Source: Arthrobacter alpinus (GTDB taxonomy: Bacteria; Actinomycetota; Actinomycetes; Actinomycetales; Micrococcaceae). From it: a stretch of DNA of 64,000 nucleotides. The notes below the pieces were generated by a model, which was not told the origin of the DNA, searched no databases, and was given only the letters and a program-made list of their open reading frames with translations. Positions 50,464 to 58,916 of this stretch are shown piece by piece (within the stretch, counting starts at the first letter, position 1; every line of letters starts with the position of its first letter). The position numbers were made by a program, and so were the translations under genes. Location of the stretch: positions 2,976,001-3,040,000 of the forward strand of contig NZ_CP012677.1 in the NCBI RefSeq assembly GCF_001294625.1. Reading direction: 5' to 3'.

Positions 50464-52593
50464 CTAGGCGTAGATCGTGTTCTCTTTCTCCACCAGGGTC
50501 AGCACATCGTAGGTCGCCACGATCTCACCGTTCTGGTTGTGCAGGATCGCATCCCAGCACACCTCACCGTATTCGTCGGTGACACGCGGGGTGATCTTCT
50601 TGGCCGTCAGCGTCACACGGATCGAGTCGCCGGCAGGCACGGGTGTGATGAACCGCAGCGCCTCCAGTCCGTAGTTTGCCAGCACCGGCCCCGGCGCCGC
50701 CTCCACGAACAGCCCGGCAGCCCAAGACACCAGCAGGTAGCCGTGCGCCACGATGCCCGGGAAGAACGGGTTCTTTTCCGCCGCCACAGCGTCGGTGTGG
50801 GCGTAAAAGGTGTCGCCGGTGGAGTTGGCGAACGCGGTAATGTCAGCGAGCGTCACCTCCCGCAGCCCGGATGCGAAACCATCGCCGATGCGCAGCTCAG
50901 CGAGCGACTTCCGGAACGGATGCACCGTCGCGGCGACTCCGCCGAATCCGGGATCGCCGGCCAGCGCCTGGGCGGCGCCGGTGTGCCACACACCGGTGAC
51001 GGCAGTGAGCATGTTGGGTGAGCCCTGGATGGCTGTGCGCTGCATGTGGTGCTTGATAGAGCGGATGCCGCCCAGTTCCTCGCCGCCACCGGCGCGGCCC
51101 GGCCCACCGTGGACCAGGTGCGGCACGGGCGAACCGTGGCCGGTGGATGTCCGCGCATCCTCGCGGTTGAGTACCAGTACGCGGCCGTGGTGGGCCGCAA
51201 TCCCCGTGACCAACGCCTGAGCCGTGGCGGGGTCGTTCGTGCACACGGTGGCCACGAGGGACCCGGCCCCCAGCGCAGCGAGCCGAACCGCCTCGCTGAC
51301 ATCGCCGTCGTGCGTCTCATAGCCAATCACGCTGGACACCGGACCAAACGCCTCCAACGAGTGCACCGCCGGCGCCTCGGCATCGGCCCAGCTCAGCAAC
51401 ACCGGCGACATGAAGGCACCGTCGACGACGGCGGCAACGGAGCCGTCCGCGCGCGTCACCTCAGGTGCGTCCAGGGTTCCCCAGGCCAGCTCACCGCCGG
51501 CGGCGATCATGGCCTCGACAGCCGAGCGCACGTCAGCAAGCTGTTCCAGCGAGGCAAGCGCACCCATCGTGACGCCTTCGGCGCGGGGATCTCCCACCAC
51601 CACGCGTTCGCGCAGGCGCGCGCCGATGGCGTCGATGACGGCCTGCTTGAGCTCGTTCGGCACGATGGTGCGGCGGATGGACGTGCACTTCTGCCCGGCC
51701 TTGACGGTCATCTCGGTGACCACGGATTTGATAAACGCGTCGAACTCCGGTGTGCCGTGGACCGCGTCCGGGCCTAGGATGGCCGCATTGAGCGAGTCGG
51801 TTTCCGCCGTGAACCGGACGCCACCAAACGCGACGTTGGGGTGGCTCTTCAAGATATTGGCGGTGGAGGCGGAACCCGTGAAGGAGACCATGTCGCGGTA
51901 GTCCAGGACGTCCAGCAGGGTGCGGGCGGAGCCGGAGATCAGCTGCAGCGAACCTGCCGGCAGGATCCCGGACTCGACGATGGCACGCACGGCCGCCTCG
52001 GCCAGGTAACCGCTGGGGGTGGCCGGCTTGACGATAGTGGGGACGCCGGCAATGAAAGCGGGTGCGAACTTCTCCAGCATGCCCCACACGGGAAAGTTGA
52101 AGGCGTTGATCTGCGCGGCCACGCCGGGGATCCTGGTGTAGATGTGTTCGCCGATGAATGATCCGTCCTTGGAGAGCACCTCCACCGGGCCGTCCACAAT
52201 GACGTTGGAGTTGGGCAGCTCGCGCCTGCCCTTGGAGGAGAAGGTGAACAGCACGCCGATGCCGCCGTCGATGTCCACCATGGAATCGATCTTCGTGGCG
52301 CCGGTCCGCGCCGACACGGCGTACAGCTCCGTGCGGCGGTCATTGAGGTACGCGGCAAGTTCGCGCAGCTTCAACGCCCGCTCGTGGATGGTCAGCTTGC
52401 CAAGTTCGGCCTGGCCCACGGTGCGGCCGTACTCGACGGCGGCACCCAAGTCCAGTCCCTCGGTGGACACTCGGGCCAGCAACTCGCCCGTACTGGCGTC
52501 ACGGGCGTCAACCCCGGTGACATCGCCGGAGGGAGTCCACCAGGTGTCCTGGATGTAGCTCGGAACAGTCTCAATTGACGGTGCAGTGGTCAT
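50464..52593 (-). CDS. paaZ: Bifunctional oxepin-CoA hydrolase / semialdehyde dehydrogenase PaaZ
   Basis: About 709 residues from ATG 52593; the longer frame above it runs into paaH and is rejected. The N-terminal aldehyde dehydrogenase domain (about 1-510) contains FTGSASTANILKSHPN and the catalytic cysteine C303 in AGQKCTSIRRTIVP. The C-terminal MaoC-like hydratase domain (about 540-709) has YAHTDAVAAEKNPFFPGIVAHG, where Asp and His are the usual catalytic pair. It opens the oxepin ring and oxidises the resulting aldehyde. Last gene of paaJ-paaF-paaH-paaZ, 67 nt after paaH. Confidence 0.92.
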   Translation of the reverse strand: MTTAPSIETVPSYIQDTWWTPSGDVTGVDARDASTGELLARVSTEGLDLGAAVEYGRTVGQAELGKLTIHERALKLRELAAYLNDRRTELYAVSARTGATKIDSMVDIDGGIGVLFTFSSKGRRELPNSNVIVDGPVEVLSKDGSFIGEHIYTRIPGVAAQINAFNFPVWGMLEKFAPAFIAGVPTIVKPATPSGYLAEAAVRAIVESGILPAGSLQLISGSARTLLDVLDYRDMVSFTGSASTANILKSHPNVAFGGVRFTAETDSLNAAILGPDAVHGTPEFDAFIKSVVTEMTVKAGQKCTSIRRTIVPNELKQAVIDAIGARLRERVVVGDPRAEGVTMGALASLEQLADVRSAVEAMIAAGGELAWGTLDAPEVTRADGSVAAVVDGAFMSPVLLSWADAEAPAVHSLEAFGPVSSVIGYETHDGDVSEAVRLAALGAGSLVATVCTNDPATAQALVTGIAAHHGRVLVLNREDARTSTGHGSPVPHLVHGGPGRAGGGEELGGIRSIKHHMQRTAIQGSPNMLTAVTGVWHTGAAQALAGDPGFGGVAATVHPFRKSLAELRIGDGFASGLREVTLADITAFANSTGDTFYAHTDAVAAEKNPFFPGIVAHGYLLVSWAAGLFVEAAPGPVLANYGLEALRFITPVPAGDSIRVTLTAKKITPRVTDEYGEVCWDAILHNQNGEIVATYDVLTLVEKENTIYA

Positions 52594-52660
52594 CGTATGA
52601 CCCGTCCTTTCGGGGTTGGTCTTGGTTGTTGGTGCCGTGCGAGTGCCAGCGGAGGGCACG

Positions 52661-53542
52661 CTATTGCCAGTCAAAAAATCCCTTGCCGGACTTGCGGCCC
52701 AGCTCGCCGCGGGCCACCTTCTCGCGCAGGATCGCCGGCGGCGCGAACCGCTCACCCAGCGTTTCGGCCAGGTATTCGGCGATGCCCAGGCGCACATCCA
52801 GGCCCACAATGTCGGTGGTGCGCAGCGGGCCTGTGGGGTGTTTGTAGCCGAGCACCATGGCGGCATCGATGTCCTCGGCGCTCGCCACGCCCTCTTCCAC
52901 CATGCGCATGGCCTCCAGCGCGATCGCCACACCGAGCCGGGAGGAGGCGAAGCCCGGGGCGTCGTTAACCACGACGGCGGTCTTGCCCAACGCTTCCACC
53001 CAGCCTTTCGCCGTGGCCACCAGTTCAGGGCGTGTCTGCTTGGCGATGACGACCTCGATCAAGGTGGAGGCCGGGACCGGGTTGAAGAAGTGCAGGCCGA
53101 TGAAGTTCGACGGCCGCGCTAGCTCGGCGGCCAGCCCGGACATGGACAGCGAGGAGGTGTTCGAGGCCAGCACTGCCGCCTCCGAGAGGTGCTTCTCCAC
53201 CCCTTGCAGGGAGGACACCTTCAGGTCCCAGATTTCCGGGACCGCCTCCACCACCAATTCACAGGGGACAAAGGCGGCGTAGTCGGTGGACACGCTCAGA
53301 CGTTGCATGATGATGCCGCGGCTGACTGTGCGGCCCTCCGCCGTGCCGTCGGCCAGTCCCCGCTCCACTGACTTCGCCACCGAGGATCCCACACGCTCAC
53401 GCGCACCTGCTGCTGCGTCGTCGTCGCGCTCCACCACCAGCACCTCGCAGCCAGCCATCAAGAAGGCGTGGGCAATGCCGGCGCCCATACGCCCACCGCC
53501 CAGCACGCCCACACGGGCTGGCAAATTCGTCACTTTGCTCAT
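52661..53542 (-). CDS. paaH: 3-Hydroxyadipyl-CoA dehydrogenase PaaH
   Basis: A 293-residue 3-hydroxyacyl-CoA dehydrogenase. The NAD-binding motif is GVLGGGRMGAGIAHAFLMAG, ELVVEAVPEIWDLK contains the conserved Glu, and SNTSSLSMSGLA and FIGLHFFNPVP (catalytic His) follow. The C-terminal domain begins near KTAVVVNDAPGFASSRLG. It oxidises 3-hydroxyadipyl-CoA in the lower paa route. It overlaps paaF by 4 nt. Confidence 0.93.
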   Translation of the reverse strand: MSKVTNLPARVGVLGGGRMGAGIAHAFLMAGCEVLVVERDDDAAAGARERVGSSVAKSVERGLADGTAEGRTVSRGIIMQRLSVSTDYAAFVPCELVVEAVPEIWDLKVSSLQGVEKHLSEAAVLASNTSSLSMSGLAAELARPSNFIGLHFFNPVPASTLIEVVIAKQTRPELVATAKGWVEALGKTAVVVNDAPGFASSRLGVAIALEAMRMVEEGVASAEDIDAAMVLGYKHPTGPLRTTDIVGLDVRLGIAEYLAETLGERFAPPAILREKVARGELGRKSGKGFFDWQ

Positions 53543-54330
53543 TTTTTCCTCTTGTCCAAGAAGGCCTGCATGCGGGCAAATTTTGCCGGCGATTCAAACA
53601 GTTCGGCCTGCGCCTGGTTATCCACCTCGGGGTGGGCCTCGCGCGGTTCGTGGAAGACGCGCTTGGTGGTTTGCACGGCCAGTGGATCCTGGCCGGCGAC
53701 CTTGTCGGCGAGCGCGTGCGCGGCGGGCAGGAGCCCGGCGGAATCAACCAGCTCGGTGATGAGCCCGCGCCGCAGGCAGTCCTCGCCCGTGAGGATGCGC
53801 CCGGCCAGCAGGATTTCCTTGGCGACCGGTTCGCCCACCAACTCTTTGAGCCGCCAAGTGGCACCGGCCGCGGCCATGATGCCCAGCCCGGTTTCCGGCT
53901 GGCCCATGCGCAGCGCCGCGGTGCCGATCCTAAAGTCGGCGGCGTAAGCAAGCTCCGCCCCGCCACCAAGCGCATAGCCGTCCAGGGCGGCGATGACGGG
54001 CATAGGCAGTTTCGCGATCCGCTCAAACAGGCCCGAGTTGATGCCGGCTAGGGCGTCCTCGCGACGGCGTTCGCGCAGTTCGGCAATGTCGGCGCCGGAG
54101 GCAAAGATTCCCTTGGCCCCGTCGGCGCTCGGGCTGCCGGAGAGGATCAGTACCTTCGGCGTTTGTTCCAGATAGGCGCAGACTGCGTGCAGTTCCGCCA
54201 CCATCGCAGCGTCGATCGCGTTGCGTACGGCTGGCCGGTTCAGCTGGACGGCCACCCGGTCCCCGCGCTCGGTGACCAGCAGCGTGGCGAAAGTGGCCGC
54301 ATCGAGGCGGGCTGCGCCGTCGTGCGCCAT
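53539..54330 (-). CDS. paaF: Enoyl-CoA hydratase PaaF
   Basis: A 263-residue crotonase-family hydratase. LNRPAVRNAIDAAMVAEL is the N-terminal strand-helix, IFASGADIAELRERR contains the first oxyanion-hole segment, and DGYALGGGAELAYAADFRIG the second. QPETGLGIMAAAGATWRL carries the catalytic Glu. The most likely substrate is 2,3-dehydroadipyl-CoA. It starts directly after the paaJ stop (TAAATG). Confidence 0.88.
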   Translation of the reverse strand: MAHDGAARLDAATFATLLVTERGDRVAVQLNRPAVRNAIDAAMVAELHAVCAYLEQTPKVLILSGSPSADGAKGIFASGADIAELRERRREDALAGINSGLFERIAKLPMPVIAALDGYALGGGAELAYAADFRIGTAALRMGQPETGLGIMAAAGATWRLKELVGEPVAKEILLAGRILTGEDCLRRGLITELVDSAGLLPAAHALADKVAGQDPLAVQTTKRVFHEPREAHPEVDNQAQAELFESPAKFARMQAFLDKRKK

Positions 54331-55557
54331 TTACAGGCCTTCCACGAGCAGTGCGGCGCCCTGGCCCACGCCAATGCACATCGTCGCCAGACCGATGCCG
54401 CCGGGTGATTCGCGTTCCAGCCTGCCCAGCAAGGTGATGACGATGCGGGAGCCGGAGGAGCCCAGGGGGTGGCCCAGGGCGATGGCGCCGCCGTCGTGGT
54501 TGACTATGCCCGGGTCTAGGCCGAGCTCGCGCATGCTAGCCAGTGACTGGGAGGCGAAGGCTTCGTTGAGTTCCACGGCGCCCAATTGGCTTGCGCTGAT
54601 CCCCTGCCGTTGCAGGATCTTGTGGCTGGCGGCGACCGGTCCCATGCCCATGATCTCCGGGGCCAGGCCGGCGGCGGCCCCGTCGATGATGCGGGCGCGG
54701 GGGGTGAGCCCGTACTTTTTGATGGCTCGTTCGGAGGCCACGATGATGGCCGAGGCGCCGTCGTTCAGGCTGGAGGCGTTGCCTGCGGTGACCACGGAGC
54801 CGCCCTTGACCACGGGTCGCAGACCGGCCAGAACCTCCAAGGTGGTGCCGGCGCGAGGGCCCTCGTCGGTGTCCACCACGGTGTCCTTGCGGCGGCCCTT
54901 GACGGTGACGGGAACGATTTCCTCGCGGAAGCGCCCGGCGGCGATGGCGGCGAGCGCGCGCTCATGGGAGTGGACGGCGAAGGTGTCACAGTCCTCCCGG
55001 GAGGTGCCGAAGACGCGGGCCACCTCCTCGGCTGTTTCCGGCATGGAGTACGTCATCTTGCCGTCGCGGGACAGCTCGCCGGAGAGGAAGCTGGGGTTGG
55101 TGAAGCGCCAGCCGATGGAGGTGTCGAAGGTGTCCCCTGGCTTCGCGAACGCCTTATCCGGCTTGGCCATGACCCAGGGGGCACGGGACATGGACTCCAC
55201 GCCGCCGGCCACCACGATGTCCGCAGCCCCGGCCTTGATCATGTGGCTGGCCTGGGTGATAGCGCTCATACCGGAGGCGCAGAGCCGGTTGACCGTGATG
55301 CCGGGGACGGTGTCCGGGAAGCCGGCCAGCAGCCACGCCATGCGGGCCACGTTACGGTTTTCCTCACCGGCGCCGTTGGCGTTGCCGAAGATGACCTCGT
55401 CGACGTCCGCCGGGTCAATGCCGGTCCGCGTGATCAGCTCCTTGATGGTCAGCGCCGCGAGGTCGTCTGGCCGGACGCTGGACAGGGCCCCGCCGTAACG
55501 CCCCACGGGTGTGCGGACCCCGCCCACCAGAAATGCCTGCGGTGTGCCTGCAACCAT
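54331..55557 (-). CDS. paaJ: Thiolase (beta-ketoadipyl-CoA thiolase PaaJ)
   Basis: About 408 residues from ATG 55557, with GAAGGG before it. A TTG start at 55572 would add five residues. The nucleophilic cysteine is in TVNRLCASGMSAI (about C90). GGVESMSRAPW and NVNEAFA-type EVELNEAFASQ lie in the middle, and CIGVGQGAALLVE contains the second cysteine. It cleaves 3-oxoadipyl-CoA and 3-oxo-5,6-dehydrosuberyl-CoA. An exact copy of the PaaR operator lies 66-82 nt upstream. Confidence 0.92.
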   Translation of the reverse strand: MVAGTPQAFLVGGVRTPVGRYGGALSSVRPDDLAALTIKELITRTGIDPADVDEVIFGNANGAGEENRNVARMAWLLAGFPDTVPGITVNRLCASGMSAITQASHMIKAGAADIVVAGGVESMSRAPWVMAKPDKAFAKPGDTFDTSIGWRFTNPSFLSGELSRDGKMTYSMPETAEEVARVFGTSREDCDTFAVHSHERALAAIAAGRFREEIVPVTVKGRRKDTVVDTDEGPRAGTTLEVLAGLRPVVKGGSVVTAGNASSLNDGASAIIVASERAIKKYGLTPRARIIDGAAAGLAPEIMGMGPVAASHKILQRQGISASQLGAVELNEAFASQSLASMRELGLDPGIVNHDGGAIALGHPLGSSGSRIVITLLGRLERESPGGIGLATMCIGVGQGAALLVEGL

Positions 55558-55622
55558 GATTGAACCCTTCAAGCGTGCGGTATCGGCCCAGCTGGTGCCG
55601 GCGCCGGGAACGGCTTATCAAA

Positions 55623-55639
55623 TTACCGACCGTTCGTTC
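55623..55639 (-). promoter_or_regulatory. PaaR operator upstream of paaJ
   Basis: TTACCGACCGTTCGTTC, identical to the copy before paaA 9.7 kb away. On the minus strand, AT-rich TATTTATAGA lies directly next to it and would be the -10 region. Confidence 0.75.
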
Positions 55640-55879
55640 TATAAATATTCCATGTGATGGGGCGCACGGTCAACCTTGCCGTCTTGGTGGCGCATTTTGG
55701 CCCCGTTTTCGGCGAGAACGGGGCCAGGCCACGAGAACGGTGTATCTTGTCCGCGCGTTGGCGAGTTAGCCCCGTTTTCGGCGACGGCGGGCCGGCGCGT
55801 GGCCGGGGCATCGCCTGGCCCGCTCCGCTCTGGGCATACACCACCGCCGTCGCTGGCATCCATGGCTACAGTGGATTCC

Positions 55880-58087
55880 ATGACAACACCGGACACCGCA
55901 GCCACCCTTTCCGCTCCCGCAGCAGTCCCCGCGTCACCGCCGGTCGCCAAAAAGGTGCCGGTGGAACGCACCCACCACGGGGACACCCTGGCGGACAACT
56001 ACGAGTGGTTGCGCGAGAAGGAAAACCCGGAGGTGGTGGCCCATCTTAACGCCGAGCAGGCCTACACGGACGCCGTCACCGCCGGGCAGGAGTCGCTGCG
56101 CACCGACATCTTCAACGAGATCAAGAACCGTACCCAGGAAACCGACCTGTCCGTGCCCAGCCGCAAGGACGGCTGGTGGTATTACTCCCGCATGGTGGAG
56201 GGTAGCGCCTACTCCATCCAGTGCCGTGTGAAGGCCGACGGCGACGGCAGTGCCGTTGCGGACTGGACCCCGCCAGTGGTTGAACCCGGCGTGGACGTGC
56301 CCGGCGAGCAGGTCATTCTGGACGGCAATGCCGAAGCGGAGGGCAAGCCGTTCTTCTCTCTCGGCGGCGCCGCGGTCACCCGCGACGGCAACCTCTACGC
56401 CTACGCGGTGGACAACGCCGGGGACGAGTTGTTCACTGTCAGGATCAAGGACCTGCGCACGGGTGAGCTCCTGGAGGACACCATCGAGAACGTGTTTTAT
56501 GGGCTGACCTTCTCCCCCGACGGGAGCACCTTGTACTACATGCTCGCCGACGACTCGTGGCGTCCCTACCAGGTCAAGACCCACATCCTGGGCACCACCG
56601 TGGACCAGGACGAGGTGCTTTACCAGGAGGATGACGTGGCCATGTGGACGGGTTTCGGGCTCTCGTCCGACCGCCGCCACCTGGTCATCAGCATCGGCTG
56701 CTCCGAGTTCAGCGAGGCCCGGCTACTGGCCTTCGACGCCCCGGAAAAGGGTCTGCAGACCCTGATTCCGCGCAGCGAGCAGATCTTGTACGACGCCGAA
56801 CCATTCCTTTGGGAGGGCGCCGAAAAGGTCCTGCTGACCCATGACCGTGACGCCGTGAACTCCATGATTTCCCTGGTCGACGCCGCGGAGTTCGCCAAGC
56901 CCCTCGGCGACCAGGTCTGGGCAACGGTCATTGCCCACGACGACGCCGTGCGTATCAACGGGGCCACCGTCACAGCCACCCACATGGTGGTTTCGCTCCG
57001 CAAGGACACCATCGAACGCATCCAGGTGACCGCGCTGGAAGGCTTGGGTGCCGCGGAGCAGGCGGCCGGCGTCGAACCCGCCTTTGACGAGGAACTGTAT
57101 ACAACCCAGATGGGCGGGACGGAGTTTGAGTCCCCCGAGATCCGACTGGTGTACACCTCCGATTTCACCCCGCCGCGCGTCTACGACTTCGCCCTTCCCA
57201 CCGCCGCACTGCCCAGGGGTGAGCTGTTCTTACGCAAGGAAACCCCGGTGCTTGGCGGCTACCGGCCGTCGGACTATGTGGCGAGCCGCGAGTGGGCCAC
57301 GGCCGACGATGGCACCAAGGTTCCGCTGTCGGTGCTGCGCCGCTCGGATCTGGTGCCGGACGGTTCCAACGCCGGTGTGGTCTACGGTTACGGCTCGTAC
57401 GAGGTCAGCATGGATCCCGGCTTCGGTGTGCCGCGTCTGTCGCTGCTGGACCGCGGCGTGGTGTTTGTCATTGCGCATGTGCGCGGTGGCGGCGAGATGG
57501 GCCGGCACTGGTACGAGGACGGCAAGAAGCTGCACAAAAAGAACACCTTCAGCGACTTTGTGGCGGCCACGGACTGGCTGGCCCAGTCCGGCTGGGTGGA
57601 CCCGGCCCGGATTGGTGCCATGGGCGGCTCGGCGGGTGGCCTGCTTATGGGCGCTGTGGCGAACCTGGCGCCGGAAAAGTACGCAGCCATCGTGGCGCAG
57701 GTGCCGTTCGTGGACGCCTTGACCACCATTTTGGACCCGGATTTGCCGCTCTCCGCGCTGGAGTGGGAGGAGTGGGGCAACCCCATCACCGATCCGGAAG
57801 TGTACAAGTACATGAAGGAGTACACGCCGTATGAGAACGTGCGTGCAGTGGCCTACCCGAAGATCGCGGCCGTCACCAGTTTCAACGACACCCGTGTGTT
57901 GTATGTGGAACCGGCCAAATGGGTGCAGGAGCTGCGCGAAGTCTCAACCGGCTCGGAGCCGATCGTGCTGAAAATCGAGATGGACGGCGGCCACGGCGGC
58001 GCGTCGGGCCGCTATGAGGGCTGGAAGACCCGCGCCTGGGACTACGCTTTCCTTGCCGACGCGATCGGCGCCACCACCCTGCGCTAA
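55880..58087 (+). CDS. ptrB: Oligopeptidase B / prolyl oligopeptidase-family protease
   Basis: A 735-residue S9A serine peptidase, cytoplasmic, cutting small peptides after basic residues. From ATG 55880 there is an N-terminal Ala/Pro-rich stretch, a seven-bladed beta-propeller, and a C-terminal alpha/beta-hydrolase. The catalytic triad is S584 in GGSAGG, D670 in FNDTRVLYV and H705 in DGGHGG. PtrB-like DGTKVPLSVLRRSDL and GSYEVSMDPGF support oligopeptidase B. The frame upstream to 55676 overlaps the promoter of paaJ and is rejected. A hairpin follows the stop. Confidence 0.9.
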   Translation: MTTPDTAATLSAPAAVPASPPVAKKVPVERTHHGDTLADNYEWLREKENPEVVAHLNAEQAYTDAVTAGQESLRTDIFNEIKNRTQETDLSVPSRKDGWWYYSRMVEGSAYSIQCRVKADGDGSAVADWTPPVVEPGVDVPGEQVILDGNAEAEGKPFFSLGGAAVTRDGNLYAYAVDNAGDELFTVRIKDLRTGELLEDTIENVFYGLTFSPDGSTLYYMLADDSWRPYQVKTHILGTTVDQDEVLYQEDDVAMWTGFGLSSDRRHLVISIGCSEFSEARLLAFDAPEKGLQTLIPRSEQILYDAEPFLWEGAEKVLLTHDRDAVNSMISLVDAAEFAKPLGDQVWATVIAHDDAVRINGATVTATHMVVSLRKDTIERIQVTALEGLGAAEQAAGVEPAFDEELYTTQMGGTEFESPEIRLVYTSDFTPPRVYDFALPTAALPRGELFLRKETPVLGGYRPSDYVASREWATADDGTKVPLSVLRRSDLVPDGSNAGVVYGYGSYEVSMDPGFGVPRLSLLDRGVVFVIAHVRGGGEMGRHWYEDGKKLHKKNTFSDFVAATDWLAQSGWVDPARIGAMGGSAGGLLMGAVANLAPEKYAAIVAQVPFVDALTTILDPDLPLSALEWEEWGNPITDPEVYKYMKEYTPYENVRAVAYPKIAAVTSFNDTRVLYVEPAKWVQELREVSTGSEPIVLKIEMDGGHGGASGRYEGWKTRAWDYAFLADAIGATTLR

Positions 58088-58119
58088 ATCGACGCCGCAT
58101 CAGAAAAAACCCGGATTTA

Positions 58120-58154
58120 GCGAACGCTCCGGCAGTCATTGCTGGAGCGTTCGC
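58120..58154. terminator. Stem-loop after oligopeptidase B
   Basis: GCGAACGCTCCGGC and GCTGGAGCGTTCGC pair with one mismatch across a short loop (AGTCATT). It lies between convergent genes (stops at 58087 and 58167). No T run; it may end both transcripts by pausing or Rho. Confidence 0.6.
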
Positions 58155-58166
58155 GTTAAGTGCCAC

Positions 58167-58757
58167 TTATGTGATGCCGGGTCCGAGATGGGGTTGTTGG
58201 TCGCGGACCACCGCGTAGATGGCCTCGGACGTCCATTCGCCCTTGAGATACATGTTGTTGCGCAGCACTCCCTCAAACAGCATGCCGAGCCGTTCACAAA
58301 TGGCTGCGGAGGCAGTATTTCGCGCATCCAAACGAGCTTCAACACGGTAAAAGTCCAGCTGATTCATGGCTAAATCCAGCACCGCCCGCGCCGCCTCAGT
58401 GGCGTAACCGTGTCCTTGGGCTTCCGGAGCCAGCGTCCAGCCTATTTCGCCAAAGCGCTCGGGCTTGGGCCCCTCGGGCTTGCCACCTTCGTTCCATTTC
58501 AACGCCATCTCACCCACCAGACCCGGTGCTGATTTGAGCTGTACCGCGAACGTCGCCCAGTGGCCCGGCTCATTGAAAGGTTCCTGAACATAGCGGGCAA
58601 TCCTGTCCATGCATTGGGCATAGGACCGGGCCTCACCATACAAGTACCGGGCTGTCTCGGGCAGGCTCTGATAGCGGTAATAGTCGTCGAGGTCGTCGGT
58701 GGAAAAGTGCCGCAGGATCAGCCGCTCGGTGGTCAGGGGACGAGGAATCTCAACCAT
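58167..58757 (-). CDS. GNAT acetyltransferase (RimJ/RimL type)
   Basis: A 196-residue acetyl-CoA-dependent N-acetyltransferase. TTERLILRHFSTDDLDDYYRY is the usual N-terminus (TERLxLR). GEIGWTLAPEAQGHGYATEAARAVLD is the acetyl-CoA-binding P-loop (about 105-130, with Q/R-x-x-G-x-G/A as QGHGYA). ARNTASAAICERLGM closes the fold. The acceptor may be a ribosomal protein N-terminus or a small molecule; it is not known. Confidence 0.85.
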   Translation of the reverse strand: MVEIPRPLTTERLILRHFSTDDLDDYYRYQSLPETARYLYGEARSYAQCMDRIARYVQEPFNEPGHWATFAVQLKSAPGLVGEMALKWNEGGKPEGPKPERFGEIGWTLAPEAQGHGYATEAARAVLDLAMNQLDFYRVEARLDARNTASAAICERLGMLFEGVLRNNMYLKGEWTSEAIYAVVRDQQPHLGPGIT

Positions 58758-58777
58758 TTAGCCAGCCTACGCCTCCA

Positions 58778-58829
58778 GTACGACGGCGGAACGTGACCGT
58801 GCGCAGGAGGTGAGATTCCGCCGTCGTAC
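58778..58829. repeat. 14-bp perfect inverted repeat
   Basis: GTACGACGGCGGAA (58778-58791) and its exact reverse complement (58816-58829) are separated by 24 nt. They lie upstream of the GPH transporter. This may be a regulatory loop or a dispersed palindrome. Confidence 0.7.
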
Positions 58830-58852
58830 GTCGCCTGAGAACAACCGCGCCT

Positions 58853-58889
58853 GCATCAAATGGCGCACTGACGCCATAAAGTGATGCAA
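58853..58889 (+). promoter_or_regulatory. Composite palindromic operator upstream of GPH transporter
   Basis: Two nested inverted pairs share a centre: TGCATCA/TGATGCA outside and ATGGCG/CGCCAT inside. It ends 27 nt before the ATG, and a -10-like TACACT is at 58905-58910. A dimeric regulator is the likely reader. Which one is unknown. Confidence 0.6.
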
Positions 58890-58916
58890 GTCTCATGGCG
58901 TGCGTACACTTCACTC

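Noticed and set aside
54221..55498. 425-codon + strand frame over paaJ
   Set aside because: Antisense to the thiolase, with no recognisable motif.
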